Shown here: positions 16,243 through 23,049 of the stretch, one piece after another
How the letters are laid out: the number at the start of each line of letters is the position of its first letter
How positions within the stretch are numbered: the first letter of the stretch is position 1
NCBI GenBank assembly: GCA_902825855.1
Contig: CADECW010000007.1
Span: 1 to 33,428, forward strand
DNA from: an uncultured Rhodospirillales bacterium
Lineage (GTDB): Bacteria > Pseudomonadota > Alphaproteobacteria > Reyranellales > Reyranellaceae
Length of the DNA stretch: 33,428 bases
Reading direction: 5' to 3'
Made by a program: the position numbers and the translations under genes
Notes under the pieces: model-generated
Seen by the model: the letters and a program-made list of their open reading frames with translations, nothing else
Databases searched by the model: none
What the model was told of the DNA's origin: nothing

Positions 16243-16283
16243 GCATGATAGGTCCGGCTGGAATCAGCTGGACCATCATGCCT
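16241..16283 (+). terminator. Long hairpin after the NHL gene, probable terminator or mRNA 3'-end element
   Basis: The arm AGGCATGATAGGTCCGGCT, overlapping the NHL stop codon, pairs with AGCTGGACCATCATGCCT. This gives about 18 base pairs with one bulged A, one G-T wobble and a short loop. No T-run follows, so it may stop transcription together with Rho or protect the 3' end. Confidence 0.65.
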
Positions 16284-16312
16284 CCTGCAACCCGCATCCC
16301 CGGCGCACGAAT

Positions 16313-16341
16313 GAGGTGGAACCCGCGCGCGGTTCCATCTC
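16313..16341. terminator. Second hairpin in the convergent gap
   Basis: The segment GAGGTGGAACC is mirrored by GGTTCCATCTC around a GC-rich CGCGCG centre, with one mismatch and one extra base. It lies between the convergent NHL gene and the small secreted-protein gene, so it could serve either strand. No clear T-run is present on either side. Confidence 0.5.
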
Positions 16342-16361
16342 ATCGCATTCCGCTCTACCCG

Positions 16362-16859
16362 TCATTTCTTCGGTAAGTCACTAAGCAGCACGTCATCGAC
16401 GGCGAGGCATTCATGCCGCCGTATTGCGTCGTCCAGCTCGGCATTGATGGTTTCGTCGTCCCGAATGAACTGTCCATAGGTCATCCGCCCGGCAATCAGT
16501 TGCTCGACGTTGGCGTCAAACTTGGCGTGGGCGGCTTCCAGGAAGGGCACGACTGGCGGAAGGCGCCTGCGGGTCAATTCCAGTGGGAAGCGGCGGCAAG
16601 GCATCACTAAGTCCCGAAAAAGGATCTGCAGCAGTCGGCCTTCCTCCGGCGTTGCCGTTTCCGTGCTCGATGCCATGGTCGGCAAGGCTCGTGAGCCGAT
16701 CTTGTGCTTAAGTGCAAGAAACTCCGGGCTGGCGTTCACCTTCGCCTGACATTCCTTCCATGCGCGCTCCAGGCCATCGATAGAACGTTGCGCTGCGGCG
16801 GGACTGGAAACAACGATGCAGACCGCGAAAAAGAGCAGAAAACGGACGAAAATGGTCAT
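16362..16859 (-). CDS. Small secreted protein of unknown function
   Basis: This 165-residue protein has a signal peptide, MTIFVRFLLFFAVCIVVSSP, with likely cleavage after AAAQ. The mature part is about 145 residues, mostly helical and charged, with three cysteines, in WKECQAK, MPCRRF and RHECLAV. I do not recognise a family. AGGAGG lies 10 nt before the ATG, which supports the start. It is 59 bp downstream of the flavin monooxygenase gene on the same strand and may be at the end of that operon. No lipobox is visible, so a soluble periplasmic protein is most likely. Confidence 0.75.
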   Translation of the reverse strand: MTIFVRFLLFFAVCIVVSSPAAAQRSIDGLERAWKECQAKVNASPEFLALKHKIGSRALPTMASSTETATPEEGRLLQILFRDLVMPCRRFPLELTRRRLPPVVPFLEAAHAKFDANVEQLIAGRMTYGQFIRDDETINAELDDAIRRHECLAVDDVLLSDLPKK

Positions 16860-16918
16860 AGAAGAGCAGCCTCCTTTTTCAGGAAGACGCCTGCTCGGCT
16901 GACTTCGTTACACTCCCG

Positions 16919-18328
16919 CTATTCTTTTGCGCCCGCCGCGGCCAGCGCCTTCGCCTTGGCGTCGGCCATGGGATAGGTGCGGTGCATCATGATGCGCTGG
17001 GCGTTGAGGCCCCCGCCCGCCTGCAGGGCGACGACGAACTGCCAGCCACCGTAGGCGTCGGCCGTGAGGTCGCGGATCAGGTTGTAGACGCGCATGCGCG
17101 TCTCGGGCTCGGCCCCCGGCACGCTCTTCAGGTATTTGCGCAGATACTTGCCGGACTCCTCGTTCCTGAGATCGGCCTCGAGCGGCACGGTGATCACCAG
17201 CCCGCCGCTGACGTCGTGCAGGTGCCGCACCATGGCGTGGTAGTTCGACGCCCAGTGGAACTTGGCCACGTTGATGGCCAGCACATTGGGATGGATCATG
17301 CCGGACGGCGTCCGGTCGTAATGGCGGCAGGCATAGTCCAGGCTCATGCGCATCAGCTCGGCGAAGTTTATGAGCTCGCTGACGGCGTTCTGCGCCACCG
17401 GATCGCGGTCCTTGCCCTGGTGCTCGGTGACGAGCTGGGCGAGGCCGACATAGAGCTGCGACACCCGCACGGCATCGACCACACCGCCGGTGCGCTCCCA
17501 CAGGCCCAGCGACTGGGCAAAGAGACTGGCGAGCTGCACCTCGCCCGCCAGGAACACGCGGTCCCAGGGCACGAACACGTCGTCGAACACCACGAAGCCC
17601 TCGGGAATGCTGTGGTGAGCGCTTGCCGGATAGTCGAAGGCGTTGAGCTCGGCCGGCGCGAAGCTGCGGTTGATGACCTTGACGCCCTCGGTGTTGACCG
17701 GGATCGAGAACGACACCGCATAGTCGGTCTCGTCCTGCCGCATGCCCTTGGTCGGCATCACCACCAGCTCGTGGCACAGCGAGGCGCCGGTGATGTGCAG
17801 CTTGGCGCCGCGCACCACAATTCCGTCGTTGCGCCGCTCGATGATGCGCAGATAGAGGTCGGGATCGTCCTGCTCGTGCGCCTTGCGTTTGCGGTCGCCC
17901 TTGGCGTCGGTAATGACCTCGGCTGCGCGCAGGTCGTTGTCGCGGGCATGGCGGTACATCGCCTCGATGTTGGCCGCGTATTGCGGGTTCACCTTGGCGA
18001 CGGCGTCCTTGACGCTCATCAGCGCCATGTAGACGCCGCTCACCAGTCCCACGATCGAGGTGTGGTTCATCAGCTCGACGCGCTTGGCCAGATCGGCCTC
18101 GTTCAGTGGCACCTGATAGATGCGATGGGCCTGCCCGCCCTCTCCCGTCGTGAAGGCGCGCAGCTCGCCATGCTTCGGATCGGCGTAGTCGTAGTCGCGC
18201 GACGCCACCTCGATCGGCACCTTGAAGCGCGGATGCGTGGTGATGTCGTCGATGCGCTCGCCGTCCCAGTAGGTGACGCGGCCGTCGCGCAGGCTCTCGA
18301 CGTAGGCGGCGGCAGTCTTGAGGCCCAT
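16919..18328 (-). CDS. 4-hydroxyphenylacetate 3-hydroxylase (HpaB) family flavin monooxygenase
   Basis: This 469-residue protein is of the HpaB/4-hydroxybutyryl-CoA dehydratase superfamily, which has an acyl-CoA-dehydrogenase-like fold. Family segments include KLHITGAS (177-183), the SAHHSIPEGFVVFDDVFVPW block (236-255), HDVSGG (371-376) and AGGGLNAQRIMMHRTYP (437-453). The iron-sulfur dehydratases carry two cysteines near residues 99-103; here that stretch reads GVYMALMSVKD with none. It is therefore better read as an FADH2-using monooxygenase that hydroxylates an aromatic ring. No HpaC-type flavin reductase is in the window, so reduced flavin must come from elsewhere. It is 9 bp downstream of the dienelactone-hydrolase-like gene. 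Confidence 0.9.
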   Translation of the reverse strand: MGLKTAAAYVESLRDGRVTYWDGERIDDITTHPRFKVPIEVASRDYDYADPKHGELRAFTTGEGGQAHRIYQVPLNEADLAKRVELMNHTSIVGLVSGVYMALMSVKDAVAKVNPQYAANIEAMYRHARDNDLRAAEVITDAKGDRKRKAHEQDDPDLYLRIIERRNDGIVVRGAKLHITGASLCHELVVMPTKGMRQDETDYAVSFSIPVNTEGVKVINRSFAPAELNAFDYPASAHHSIPEGFVVFDDVFVPWDRVFLAGEVQLASLFAQSLGLWERTGGVVDAVRVSQLYVGLAQLVTEHQGKDRDPVAQNAVSELINFAELMRMSLDYACRHYDRTPSGMIHPNVLAINVAKFHWASNYHAMVRHLHDVSGGLVITVPLEADLRNEESGKYLRKYLKSVPGAEPETRMRVYNLIRDLTADAYGGWQFVVALQAGGGLNAQRIMMHRTYPMADAKAKALAAAGAKE

Positions 18329-18337
18329 TGCGTTCCC

Positions 18338-19078
18338 CTACCCCAGGTTCCGACGATAGAGCGCGATCAAGCGCTCCCAGTGCCGTTCGGCAGCGGGCTT
18401 GTCGTAGCACCAGCGTTGCGGGAAGGCGAAGCCGTGATGGACGCCCATCTGTATCTCGAGCTCGCCCTTGGCGCCCGAGGCATCGAACAGCCTCTTGAGT
18501 TCCTTGACCATGTCGGGTGGCGCCAGCTCGTCGTGCTCGGCGCAGGAGATGTAGAGTTCCCCCTCGGCCTTGGCGAGCGTGAGGTGGGGGCTCTCGACCG
18601 CGTCGCTCACCAGCCAGGTGCCGTAGAACGACGCCGCGGCTGCGATCCGGTCGGGATAGCGCGCCGCAGCGGCCAACGAATAGGGCCCGCTCATGCAGTA
18701 GCCATGGGTCCCGACCGGCCCCTTTTTCGACTCCTTCTGAGCGTCGGCAAAGGCGATCAGGGCGGCGACGTCGTCCATCACCGGCGGGATCGTCATCTTG
18801 GTGCGGACCGACCGCATGCGCGCCTGCTCGGCGCTTCCTTTCTCCAGGACGTCAGGACCGTACTTTGTGTCCCTGCCGGCGCGGTAATAGAGGTTGGGCA
18901 GCAAAACGTAGTAGCCCACCGTCGCCAGCCGGCGACTCATCTCATAGAGCTCCTCGCGGATGCCCGGCGCATCCATCAGGAACAGGACCGGAGGGTACGG
19001 TCCTCCCCGTTCCGGACAGCAAACGAAGGTTTCCATCGCCCCATCCTTGGTCGGGACATCCAGAATTTTCTCGATCAT
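18338..19078 (-). CDS. Dienelactone hydrolase family protein
   Basis: This 246-residue alpha/beta hydrolase has the dienelactone hydrolase triad: nucleophile Cys128 in GYCMSG, Asp183 in EHDELAPP and His215 in HHGFAFP. It contains LFLMDAPGIREE and VLLPNLYYR, which are typical of the family. The ATG at 19078 is chosen because a GGAAGGAAA ribosome-binding site lies just upstream; a longer frame would start 14 codons earlier. With the HpaB-like monooxygenase 9 bp downstream it forms a probable two-gene aromatic-compound operon, in which the hydrolase would open a lactone or an ester. It diverges from the binding-protein gene at 19167 across 88 bp. Confidence 0.93.
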   Translation of the reverse strand: MIEKILDVPTKDGAMETFVCCPERGGPYPPVLFLMDAPGIREELYEMSRRLATVGYYVLLPNLYYRAGRDTKYGPDVLEKGSAEQARMRSVRTKMTIPPVMDDVAALIAFADAQKESKKGPVGTHGYCMSGPYSLAAAARYPDRIAAAASFYGTWLVSDAVESPHLTLAKAEGELYISCAEHDELAPPDMVKELKRLFDASGAKGELEIQMGVHHGFAFPQRWCYDKPAAERHWERLIALYRRNLG

Positions 19079-19166
19079 CCGTATTGTTTCCTTCCTCGTG
19101 CTTGTTGCCCATGCCAGCACCTTGCTAGGCTTTGCTCAACAACAAAGCCCTGGGAGGGGACTTCCG

Positions 19167-20378
19167 ATGAAGCGTGCGTTTTGTGGTGCAGTACTGGCCG
19201 TCGCGGCGATGGCCGCACCGGCATCGGCCCAGCAGCTGACGGACGGCACGGTGAAGCTGGGCGTGCTCACCGACATGTCGAGCCTGTACTCCGACATCAA
19301 CGGCGCCGGCGCCGTCGTCGCCGTGCAGATGGCGATCGAGGATTTCGGCGGCTCGATCGGCGGCAAGAAGATCGAGCTCGTGCAGGCCGACGTGCAGAAC
19401 AAGGCCGACGTTGCCGCCACCATCTCCGGACGCTGGTACGACACCGAGGGGGTCGATGCGATCCTGGGCTCGGGTGCCTCGTCCTCGTCGATCGCGACCT
19501 CTCGGGTGGCGAACGACAAGAAGAAGGTCTATCTCGCCACCGATCCGGCCTCGTCGGACATTACCGGCAAGCTGTGCAACCCCTACACGGTGCACTGGGT
19601 CTACGACACCTTCGCCCTGGCGAAGGGCACCGGCTCGGCGGTCGTCAAGGCCGGCGGCAGCAGCTGGTTCTTCCTCACCGCCGACTACGCATTCGGCTAT
19701 GCCCTGCAGCGCGACGTCGCCAACGTCGTCACCGCCTCCGGCGGCAAGGTGCTGGGCGAGGTCCGTCATCCCATCAACACCAACGACTTCTCGTCGTTCC
19801 TGCTGCAGGCGCAGGCGTCCAAGGCACAGGTCATCGGCCTCGCCAATGCCGGCGGCGACACCATCAACTCGATCAAGCAGGCGTCGGAGTTCGGCATCGT
19901 CAAGGGCGGCCAGAAGCTGGCCGGCCTGCTGGTGTTCGTGTCGGACGTGCACTCCCTCGGGCTCGAACGCGCCCAGGGCCTGAACCTCACCGAGGCCTTC
20001 TATTGGGATCTCAATGACAAGACCCGCGCTTTCTCCAAGCGCTTTGCCGCGAAGAACAACAACAAGATGCCGACCAGCATCCAGGCCGGCTTCTATTCCG
20101 CCGCGCTGCAGTACCTCAATGCCGTTAAGGCCGCGGGCACCGACAACAGCGACGCGGTGATGGCGAAGCTCAAGGAGATCAAGTGGGACGACCCTGTATT
20201 CGGCCAGAGCTACATCCGCGCCGACGGCCGGAAGATGCACGACATGTACCTCTTCGAGGTCAAGAAGCCGTCGGAGTCCAAGGGCCCCTGGGACTACTAC
20301 AAGCTCGTGAGCAAGATGTCGGCCGAGGAGGCGTTCCGCCCGCTCGACCAGGGCGAATGCCCGATGATCAAGAAGTGA
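19167..20378 (+). CDS. ABC transporter substrate-binding protein, branched-chain amino acid/aromatic type (Peripla_BP_6), orphan
   Basis: This 403-residue periplasmic protein has signal peptide MKRAFCGAVLAVAAMAAPAS and the start of a type I binding protein, VKLGVLTDMSSLYSDINGAG. The segments AVQMAIEDFGGSIGGKKIEL and GFYSAALQYLNAVKAAGTD also match LivJ-like and aromatic-acid-binding members. GGGAGGGG lies 7 nt before the ATG. No livHMGF genes follow, so the transporter partner is elsewhere. Its divergent neighbours are an aromatic monooxygenase and a lactone hydrolase, which makes an aromatic carboxylate a reasonable ligand guess. The BNR protein gene begins 15 nt after its stop. Confidence 0.93.
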   Translation: MKRAFCGAVLAVAAMAAPASAQQLTDGTVKLGVLTDMSSLYSDINGAGAVVAVQMAIEDFGGSIGGKKIELVQADVQNKADVAATISGRWYDTEGVDAILGSGASSSSIATSRVANDKKKVYLATDPASSDITGKLCNPYTVHWVYDTFALAKGTGSAVVKAGGSSWFFLTADYAFGYALQRDVANVVTASGGKVLGEVRHPINTNDFSSFLLQAQASKAQVIGLANAGGDTINSIKQASEFGIVKGGQKLAGLLVFVSDVHSLGLERAQGLNLTEAFYWDLNDKTRAFSKRFAAKNNNKMPTSIQAGFYSAALQYLNAVKAAGTDNSDAVMAKLKEIKWDDPVFGQSYIRADGRKMHDMYLFEVKKPSESKGPWDYYKLVSKMSAEEAFRPLDQGECPMIKK

Positions 20379-20393
20379 AACGAGGAGACAGCC

Positions 20394-21446
20394 ATGGCTG
20401 AGCAGTCGCAGATCTACGTCGGCGTCGCGGGCTACTTCGCTAAGCCCGACCACAAGGGCAAAGTCGGCATCTTCCGCCGTGCCGCCAACGGCGGCGACTG
20501 GCATCACGTGCTCGGCACCGTCGAGGCCTACACCGTCGTGGTGCATCCCACCCAGCCCGAGACGGTGTTCGCCGGAACCAGCGACGGCGTCTGGCGCAGC
20601 ACCGATCGCGGTGCCACCTTCCGCCGCACCGGCTTTCCCGACGAAAAGAAGCAGGTCTGGTGCTTCATGGTCGACAGCCGCGATCCCAAGCGCATCTTCG
20701 CCGGCGCCTCGCCGATCGACGTCTATCGCAGCGACGACGGCGGCGCGAACTGGCGGAAGCTCGCCACCCCGAAGATCGGGACGCATTGCACGGGGCCGTT
20801 TGCCTCCCGCGTGATGCGCCTGGCGCAGAACCCCAAGAAGCCGGACGAGATCTACGCCGCGCTCGAGATCAATGGCGTAATGCGCTCGACCGACGGCGGC
20901 GAGACCTGGGAGGACTGCAGCGCCGGGCTGATCCAGCTTTCCGAGCGCCCGCATCTCAAGAGCAAGATCGTGAGCGACACCACCGCCGAGGGCATGCTCG
21001 ACGGCCATGCCGTCACCATCAACGCGGCCGATCCCGATTCGCCGATAGTGGCGCTGCGCATGGGCTTGTTCCGCACCCGCGACGGCGGCAAGAGCTGGCA
21101 GGACATGGAGGTCGGACGGTTCTCGCCCACCACCTACGGTCGCGACGTCAAGGCCTCACCGACCGAACCCAACACGCTCTACGCCGCGCTCAGCGTTGCC
21201 GCCGCGAGCCACGACGGCGGCCTCTATCGCAGTGCCGACGGCGGCAAGAGCTGGCAGCGCTTCGACAAGGTCCAGGTGCATGGCACCATCATGTCGATCG
21301 GCCTGCACGCCAGCGATCCCAACCAGGTCTATATCGGCGCCCGCTACGACGGCGAGGTGTTCGGGACGCAAGACGCGGGCAAGACCTGGCAGGCGATGCC
21401 GCTGCCCGGCGAGGTGCAGCACATTTACTCCGTCGCCTGCGGATAG
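20394..21446 (+). CDS. BNR/sialidase-like beta-propeller protein, apparently cytoplasmic
   Basis: This 350-residue protein is built from BNR-type (S/T-x-D-x-G-x-T/S-W) repeats. Copies are at about residues 69-76 (STDRGATF), 113-120 (SDDGGANW), 165-172 (STDGGETW), 228-235 (TRDGGKSW), 280-287 (SADGGKSW) and 325-332 (TQDAGKTW), plus a degenerate one near 31-36. It thus forms a six- or seven-bladed propeller of the exo-alpha-sialidase/photosystem stability factor type. No signal peptide is visible, which is unusual for this fold. The catalytic Arg triad and FRIP motif of true sialidases are not seen, so enzyme activity is doubtful. GAGGAGA precedes the ATG, and it is co-transcribed with the binding-protein gene. 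Confidence 0.88.
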   Translation: MAEQSQIYVGVAGYFAKPDHKGKVGIFRRAANGGDWHHVLGTVEAYTVVVHPTQPETVFAGTSDGVWRSTDRGATFRRTGFPDEKKQVWCFMVDSRDPKRIFAGASPIDVYRSDDGGANWRKLATPKIGTHCTGPFASRVMRLAQNPKKPDEIYAALEINGVMRSTDGGETWEDCSAGLIQLSERPHLKSKIVSDTTAEGMLDGHAVTINAADPDSPIVALRMGLFRTRDGGKSWQDMEVGRFSPTTYGRDVKASPTEPNTLYAALSVAAASHDGGLYRSADGGKSWQRFDKVQVHGTIMSIGLHASDPNQVYIGARYDGEVFGTQDAGKTWQAMPLPGEVQHIYSVACG

Positions 21447-21448
21447 AG

Positions 21449-21470
21449 GGCGGGCGAGGCGCCCCCCGCC
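21449..21470 (+). terminator. GC-rich stem between convergent genes
   Basis: GGCGGG (21449-21454) pairs with CCCGCC (21465-21470) over a 10-nt loop, and the next bases are gttactttt. The gap between the BNR protein stop and the EmrA-like stop is only 25 bp, so this is the only place for a terminator. The T-run is imperfect. Confidence 0.4.
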
Positions 21471-21471
21471 G

Positions 21472-22551
21472 TTACTTTTCGACCGTCGCGGCGTCGGCAT
21501 TACGGCCGCCCAGCATCTGGCCAACCGTTGTCGCCACCGTGCGCTCACGACCGGTGTCGATCTTGACCGTCGCCGTCATGCCGGCGCGCAGGGGTGGCTC
21601 TCCGGCCTGCGGCGCCAGCCTCAGCTTCACCGGCAGGCGCTGCACGACCTTGACCCAGTTTCCCGAGGCGTTCTGCGGCGGCAGCACGGCGAACTCCGCG
21701 CCGGTTGCCGGACTGAGGCTCTCGACCACCGCCTCCCAGGTCACGTCGGGATAGGTGTCGAGCACCACCGTGGCCTTCTGACCGACCCGCACGTGCGTCA
21801 GCTCGGTCTCCTTGAAGTTGGCCTCGACCCACGGCCGGCTCACCACCACCAGCACGAACAGCGGCGCCGCGGCCTTGACCTGCTCGCCCTGCTGCACGCG
21901 CATATTCACGACGACGCCGTCGATCGGCGCGCGGATGTTGGTGCGCGCAAGGTCGAGCGCCGCCCGCTCCCGCGCGGCGGTCTTGTCGCGCACCAGGTGA
22001 TGTTCCTCGACGGGAAGATTCGGATCGCCGTTCAGGGCGACCAGTACGCGCTGCAGCTTCTCGCGCACGGACGCGACGCGGTCCGCCGCGGCCCGCGCGT
22101 CGTTCTGCGCTTCCTCGCGCTTGGCGACGGAGGCGATCCCCTTGATGCCGAGTTCCTCCTGACGCTGCCACTGGCGCTTGAAATAGTCGGCGCGCGCCTC
22201 GGCGTCGGCGAGTTCGGCCACGACCTCGCGCCATGTGCCGCGCAACGTTTCGACCTGGGTGCGTGCCGCGTCGAGCTCGGCCTCGGCGCTGTCCAGCGCC
22301 AGCTTGAAGGGACGCGCTTCGATGGTCATCAGGCTCTCGCCTGCGTGGACCTCCTGATGGTCGCGTGCCAGCACGCGACGCACCTGGCCGGAGATCTCGG
22401 GCGCGATCTGCACGATATGCGCCTTCACATAGGCATTGTCGGTGCTGACGAAGCGGCCGCCCGACAACCACCAGAACGCGCCGCCCGCTATCGCCAGCAG
22501 CGGTACGGCAACCAGCAGTACGAGACGCAGCCCGGCCTGTCCGCGCCTCAT
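21472..22551 (-). CDS. HlyD/EmrA-family membrane fusion protein of a multidrug efflux system
   Basis: This 359-residue periplasmic adaptor is anchored by one N-terminal transmembrane segment (about residues 9-29). The EmrA signature VSTDNAYVKAHIVQIAPEIS follows directly, then a lipoyl half-motif, a coiled-coil hairpin (about 80-190) and the second lipoyl part, RTNIRAPIDGVVV. It would bridge an inner-membrane MFS pump to an outer-membrane channel. The matching pump is the divergent DHA2-type gene at 23050. Its ATG overlaps the MarR stop as ATGA, so regulator and adaptor are translated in tandem. No outer-membrane TolC-like gene is in the window. Confidence 0.93.
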   Translation of the reverse strand: MRRGQAGLRLVLLVAVPLLAIAGGAFWWLSGGRFVSTDNAYVKAHIVQIAPEISGQVRRVLARDHQEVHAGESLMTIEARPFKLALDSAEAELDAARTQVETLRGTWREVVAELADAEARADYFKRQWQRQEELGIKGIASVAKREEAQNDARAAADRVASVREKLQRVLVALNGDPNLPVEEHHLVRDKTAARERAALDLARTNIRAPIDGVVVNMRVQQGEQVKAAAPLFVLVVVSRPWVEANFKETELTHVRVGQKATVVLDTYPDVTWEAVVESLSPATGAEFAVLPPQNASGNWVKVVQRLPVKLRLAPQAGEPPLRAGMTATVKIDTGRERTVATTVGQMLGGRNADAATVEK

Positions 22552-23018
22552 GGCATGACGCCGGCAAGGCTCTGCAGCCGGCCTTTCACCTTGGCAGTCA
22601 GCTCGCTGTACTGCTCACGCTCGGTTGCCGAGAGCGGCGACAAGGCGTCGTCGACCGTCGATTCGGCGATCGCCCACATGGCGGCATGAACTTTGCGCGC
22701 CTCGTCGGTGAGATGAAGGCGATTGATCCGCCGGTCGCCGCGGTCCGGGCGCCGCTCGACCCAGCCGTTCCGTTCCATGCGGTCGATCATGCGGCCCGCG
22801 CTGGCGCGATCGATTTCCAGCATCTCCGCCAGCTCGGTCTGGCTGACGCCGGGCCGGCGATAGACGCGCGTCAGGACCAGCCACTGGGCGCGGGTCAGGC
22901 CGATGTCGCGCACACGCCGGTCGAAGATCGTCCGGATCAGGCGCGCCACATCGGACAGCATGTACCCGATGTAGCTGTCGTCTTCCGGGCCGGTATTGCG
23001 CATGGCGGCTTGGCTCAT
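22548..23018 (-). CDS. MarR-family transcriptional regulator
   Basis: This 156-residue regulator has a winged helix-turn-helix (about residues 46-105: GLTRAQWLVLTRVYRRPGVS, then QTELAEMLEIDRASAGRMID). The wing is the MarR hallmark RNGWVERRPDRGDRRINRLHL. Flanking helices at both ends form the dimer. It very likely represses its own gene, the adaptor gene overlapping it and the divergent MFS pump, through the palindrome at 23020-23039. The chosen ATG (complement of 23016-23018) has no visible ribosome-binding site; a second ATG lies five codons on. Phenolic or drug-like inducers are usual for the family. Confidence 0.92.
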   Translation of the reverse strand: MSQAAMRNTGPEDDSYIGYMLSDVARLIRTIFDRRVRDIGLTRAQWLVLTRVYRRPGVSQTELAEMLEIDRASAGRMIDRMERNGWVERRPDRGDRRINRLHLTDEARKVHAAMWAIAESTVDDALSPLSATEREQYSELTAKVKGRLQSLAGVMP

Positions 23019-23019
23019 G

Positions 23020-23039
23020 ATTGTTGCATAGGCTACAAT
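23020..23039. promoter_or_regulatory. Candidate MarR operator with embedded -10 box
   Basis: ATTGTTGCATAGGCTACAAT is a 20-bp imperfect palindrome in which 8 of 10 positions of the half-sites match. It fills most of the 31-bp gap between the MarR start and the MFS pump start. On the plus strand TACAAT (23034-23039) resembles a -10 box, with TTGGCT (23010-23015) 18 bp upstream as a weak -35. A repressor bound here would block both directions. Confidence 0.6.
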
Positions 23040-23049
23040 AGACTTGGCT

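Noticed and set aside
16919..18328. Reading the HpaB-family gene as 4-hydroxybutyryl-CoA dehydratase
   Set aside because: The cysteines expected near residues 99 and 103 for the iron-sulfur cluster are absent.
16982..20017. A 1011-codon open frame on the plus strand across the monooxygenase, hydrolase and binding-protein genes
   Set aside because: It is antisense to two clear enzymes and out of frame with a third, is rich in His, Arg, Gly and Asp as typical shadow translation in high-GC DNA, and has no domain.
19125..21008. A 627-codon open frame on the minus strand
   Set aside because: It lies opposite the LivJ-like and BNR genes, whose families are unmistakable. Its composition is that of an antisense shadow.
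20394..21446. Annotating the BNR protein as an active sialidase
   Set aside because: Only the Asp-box repeats are visible; the FRIP motif and catalytic arginine triad are not, and there is no export signal.
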